A stretch of DNA of 20,658 nucleotides from Candidatus Magasanikiibacteriota bacterium (GTDB lineage Bacteria; Patescibacteriota; Patescibacteriia; Magasanikbacterales; UBA922), in contig JAHFIC010000003.1 in the NCBI GenBank assembly GCA_023246555.1, positions 1-20,658 on the forward strand, in the 5' to 3' direction. The translations under genes and the position numbers were made by a program. The first letter of the stretch is position 1. Every line of letters starts with the position of its first letter. The notes below the pieces were generated by a model, which was not told the DNA's origin, searched no databases, and saw nothing but the letters and a program-made list of their open reading frames with translations. Positions 19,440 through 20,658 of the stretch are shown in pieces.

Positions 19440-19982
19440 TTAAAATTTCTTTTTTGCGGTCACCATACTCACGATGATGAGGAAAAACGCCGTGAGCGCC
19501 ATGAGGGGGATCGTGATGTAGCCAAAAGTCAGCACAAAACGCTGGGAACATGCGGCTGAATAGCCGATCGCCGCGCAAGGAAGCTCTGGCGCGACCCCAA
19601 GCTGAAGCAAATAGTGATACAACGCCAGCGCCACACCGATGATTGATAGCGCGAGACTATAGATCGCGACGCTTGTATCTTTTTTCCAGACCGCAATGCC
19701 CAAAAGGATCACCTGCGGATACATAAAGATGCGCTGGTACCAACAGAGCAAACACGGGGTGTAATGCGCGATTTCTGAATAAAAAAGACTGCCCAGAGTT
19801 GCGATGAGTGCAACAATCAACGCCCCCCTCAGCGCCCACTCACCTTCTTTTTCTCGAAGCACCTCTGCCCACGGCGTTTTTCGAAAAAAAACATTGCCGC
19901 CGAGCCAGACAACCAGGAGTAGTTGCCCCAGAATCACGAGGGCCGAAAGGATCCACGTCACGATCTGAACAAGTTGCGGCAT
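19440..19982 (-). CDS. dsbB: Disulfide bond formation protein DsbB (BdbC type)
   Basis: About 180 residues with five hydrophobic segments, one more than the classical four. The first redox pair lies in TPCLLCWYQRIFMYPQ, the family signature CxxCWYQR. The second pair is Cys-X8-Cys in ELPCAAIGYSAACSQRF, in the second outer loop. DsbB takes electrons from a DsbA-like partner and passes them to a quinone. The annotated frame can start at TTG 19994, but the ATG at 19982 is preferred. The upstream gene encodes a membrane-anchored thioredoxin-like protein 30 nt away and is probably co-transcribed. The natural partner may be either that protein or the DsbA-like protein at 9480-10244. Confidence 0.93.
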   Translation of the reverse strand: MPQLVQIVTWILSALVILGQLLLVVWLGGNVFFRKTPWAEVLREKEGEWALRGALIVALIATLGSLFYSEIAHYTPCLLCWYQRIFMYPQVILLGIAVWKKDTSVAIYSLALSIIGVALALYHYLLQLGVAPELPCAAIGYSAACSQRFVLTFGYITIPLMALTAFFLIIVSMVTAKKKF

Positions 19983-20012
19983 AATGAAATACAAAAAGAA
20001 TAAAAGAAGGAA

Positions 20013-20393
20013 TTATGGAAGTGCACACCCTGTTTTTTCCACCAAGCGTTCAAGTGGGATTTCTCCGGAGACCGTTTCCCCATTCGCGAATATCCACGTC
20101 GGATAGCCTTCGATATGCTTCTCACTGCAGGCGAGCGTCTGGCCTTGACCGTCTGGCGTTGAACACTCCACATAGGGCAAGAGTCGCGCTGATTTCCCAA
20201 ACAACTGTTTCTGGCGCTGACAATGCGGGCACCAAAACGCGCCATAGAAGGTTGCTCCCTTATCTTTTAAACACTGCGCGAATCCATCATATGCCCCCGG
20301 TTGCCGCTTCACAAAAATAATTCCACCGACAACGAGAGCGACAGAAACAACAATAATGCCCCTTGTAATTTTCTGATGGAAATTTTTCTGCAT
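20013..20393 (-). CDS. Membrane-anchored thioredoxin-like protein (CPHC active site)
   Basis: A 126-residue protein with an N-terminal membrane anchor (about 11-28) and a small thioredoxin fold outside the membrane. The active site is CPHC (Cys55/58) in FYGAFWCPHCQRQKQLFG, and the cis-proline loop is GYPTWIF with Pro98. Extra cysteines at 41, 77, 89 and 123 may form structural disulfides. The layout resembles the thioredoxin domain fused to vitamin K epoxide reductase homologues, here as a free protein next to a DsbB. It is a likely direct redox partner of that DsbB. A TGCTATACT element lies 10 nt upstream of the ATG, and no ribosome-binding site is seen. Confidence 0.9.
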   Translation of the reverse strand: MQKNFHQKITRGIIVVSVALVVGGIIFVKRQPGAYDGFAQCLKDKGATFYGAFWCPHCQRQKQLFGKSARLLPYVECSTPDGQGQTLACSEKHIEGYPTWIFANGETVSGEIPLERLVEKTGCALP

Positions 20394-20403
20394 AGGAAAA
20401 GAT

Positions 20404-20412
20404 AGTATAGCA
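20404..20412 (-). promoter_or_regulatory. Extended -10 promoter of the thioredoxin-like/DsbB operon
   Basis: TGCTATACT on the minus strand (20412-20404) ends 10 nt before the ATG at 20393, allowing at most a very short leader. It lies in the 27-nt gap after the S-adenosylhomocysteinase stop. A T-run (GGTTTTTTG) just upstream may be part of that gene's termination. Confidence 0.55.
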
Positions 20413-20420
20413 AAAAACCG

Positions 20421-20658
20421 CTAATACCGATACTGATGTGGTTTAAACGGGCCCTTCCTTGAGATGCCCAGATACTTGGCCTGTTTTCCTGTGAGGGTTG
20501 TTAACCTTATGCCGAGTTTGCTCAAATGCAACCGTGCAACTTCTTCATCGAGCTCTTTTGGCAATGTATAGACCTTGCCGCGATCATACCGATCTCTATG
20601 AGTCCAGAGTTCCAGCTGGGCCAATACTTGATTGGTAAACGACGTGCTCATGACAAAA
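20421..20658 (-). CDS. ahcY: S-adenosylhomocysteinase, C-terminal part (partial)
   Basis: The last 79 codons are visible; the frame stays open through the right edge (codons for Phe and Val precede MSTSF), so the gene continues beyond the window. VMSTSFTNQVLAQLELW, TLPKELDEEVARLHLSKLG and the terminal GPFKPHQYRY match the C-terminus of S-adenosylhomocysteinase. In that family the final Lys and Tyr reach into the neighbouring subunit and bind NAD. The enzyme splits S-adenosylhomocysteine into adenosine and homocysteine in the methyl cycle. The Met at 20651 is internal, not the start. No hairpin terminator is obvious before the next promoter. Confidence 0.93.
   Translation of the reverse strand, partial: FVMSTSFTNQVLAQLELWTHRDRYDRGKVYTLPKELDEEVARLHLSKLGIRLTTLTGKQAKYLGISRKGPFKPHQYRY

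Noticed and set aside
1..20658. Alternative genetic code (TGA read as Gly or Trp)
   Set aside because: TGA serves as a normal stop at 4-nt gene overlaps and no conserved gene here needs in-frame TGA.
1..20658. CRISPR array or restriction/anti-phage cluster
   Set aside because: No regularly spaced repeats and no recognisable defence proteins; the only long repeats are within the FecR-like gene.

Overview
The window looks like a chromosomal segment of a Patescibacteria (Candidate Phyla Radiation) genome, most plausibly of the Parcubacteria kind. This is inferred from gene content, not from a marker-gene tree. The content includes a prepilin with a LamG-type domain, a pilB/pilC set, a transketolase encoded as two subunits, a cytosolic VirD4/HerA-like ATPase, CxxC-x17-CxxC-type zinc ribbons, small Cys-rich proteins, and many starts without a Shine-Dalgarno sequence. 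The standard bacterial code fits; no stop reassignment is needed. No CRISPR array, insertion sequence, rRNA or plasmid origin was seen.

Layout. (1) 1-5509, minus strand: one tightly packed unit, histidine kinase > CheY-like regulator > pilB > pilC > pseudopilin > LamG pseudopilin (runs off the left edge). Neighbours overlap by 4-8 nt or sit 4-11 nt apart. (2) 5510-6160: a GC-rich non-coding stretch with a tRNA-like 3' end, a perfect 20-bp bidirectional terminator, and tRNA-Asn(GTT) with its own promoter. (3) 6166-7413, plus: a small DUF5658-like membrane protein and an exported protein with a C-terminal anchor. (4) 7466-10244, minus: a tandem zinc-ribbon protein with a structured 5' leader, a VirD4/HerA-like ATPase, and a membrane-anchored DsbA-like protein. 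(5) 10308-13959, minus: transketolase N-terminal subunit > coiled-coil protein > transketolase C-terminal subunit > PfkB-family sugar kinase. (6) 14052-16040, plus: an 18-cysteine protein, an 89-aa protein with a 2-Cys peroxiredoxin, and an Fe/Mn superoxide dismutase. (7) 16049-19144: an ECF sigma factor and an overlapping FecR-like membrane protein (minus), and a divergent membrane protein with a HELGH motif (plus). (8) 19154-20658, minus: the C-terminus of S-adenosylhomocysteinase at the right edge, then a membrane-anchored thioredoxin-like protein, DsbB and an 88-aa protein.

How the genes fit together. Three themes recur. The first is surface and DNA-uptake type machinery: type IV pili under an apparent dedicated two-component system, plus a lone DNA-pump-like ATPase. 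The second is thiol and oxygen chemistry: DsbA-like, DsbB, thioredoxin-like, peroxiredoxin and superoxide dismutase genes lie within about 11 kb, which suits a cell exporting disulfide-bonded surface proteins and meeting oxygen. The third is envelope signalling: sigma factor, FecR-like transmembrane protein with duplicated extracellular repeats, and a putative intramembrane metalloprotease form a candidate signalling module. This module is the most interesting part of the window. Promoters with TTGACA/TATAAT-like boxes are readable at several genes, and at least three genes appear to be transcribed as leaderless mRNAs from extended -10 elements.
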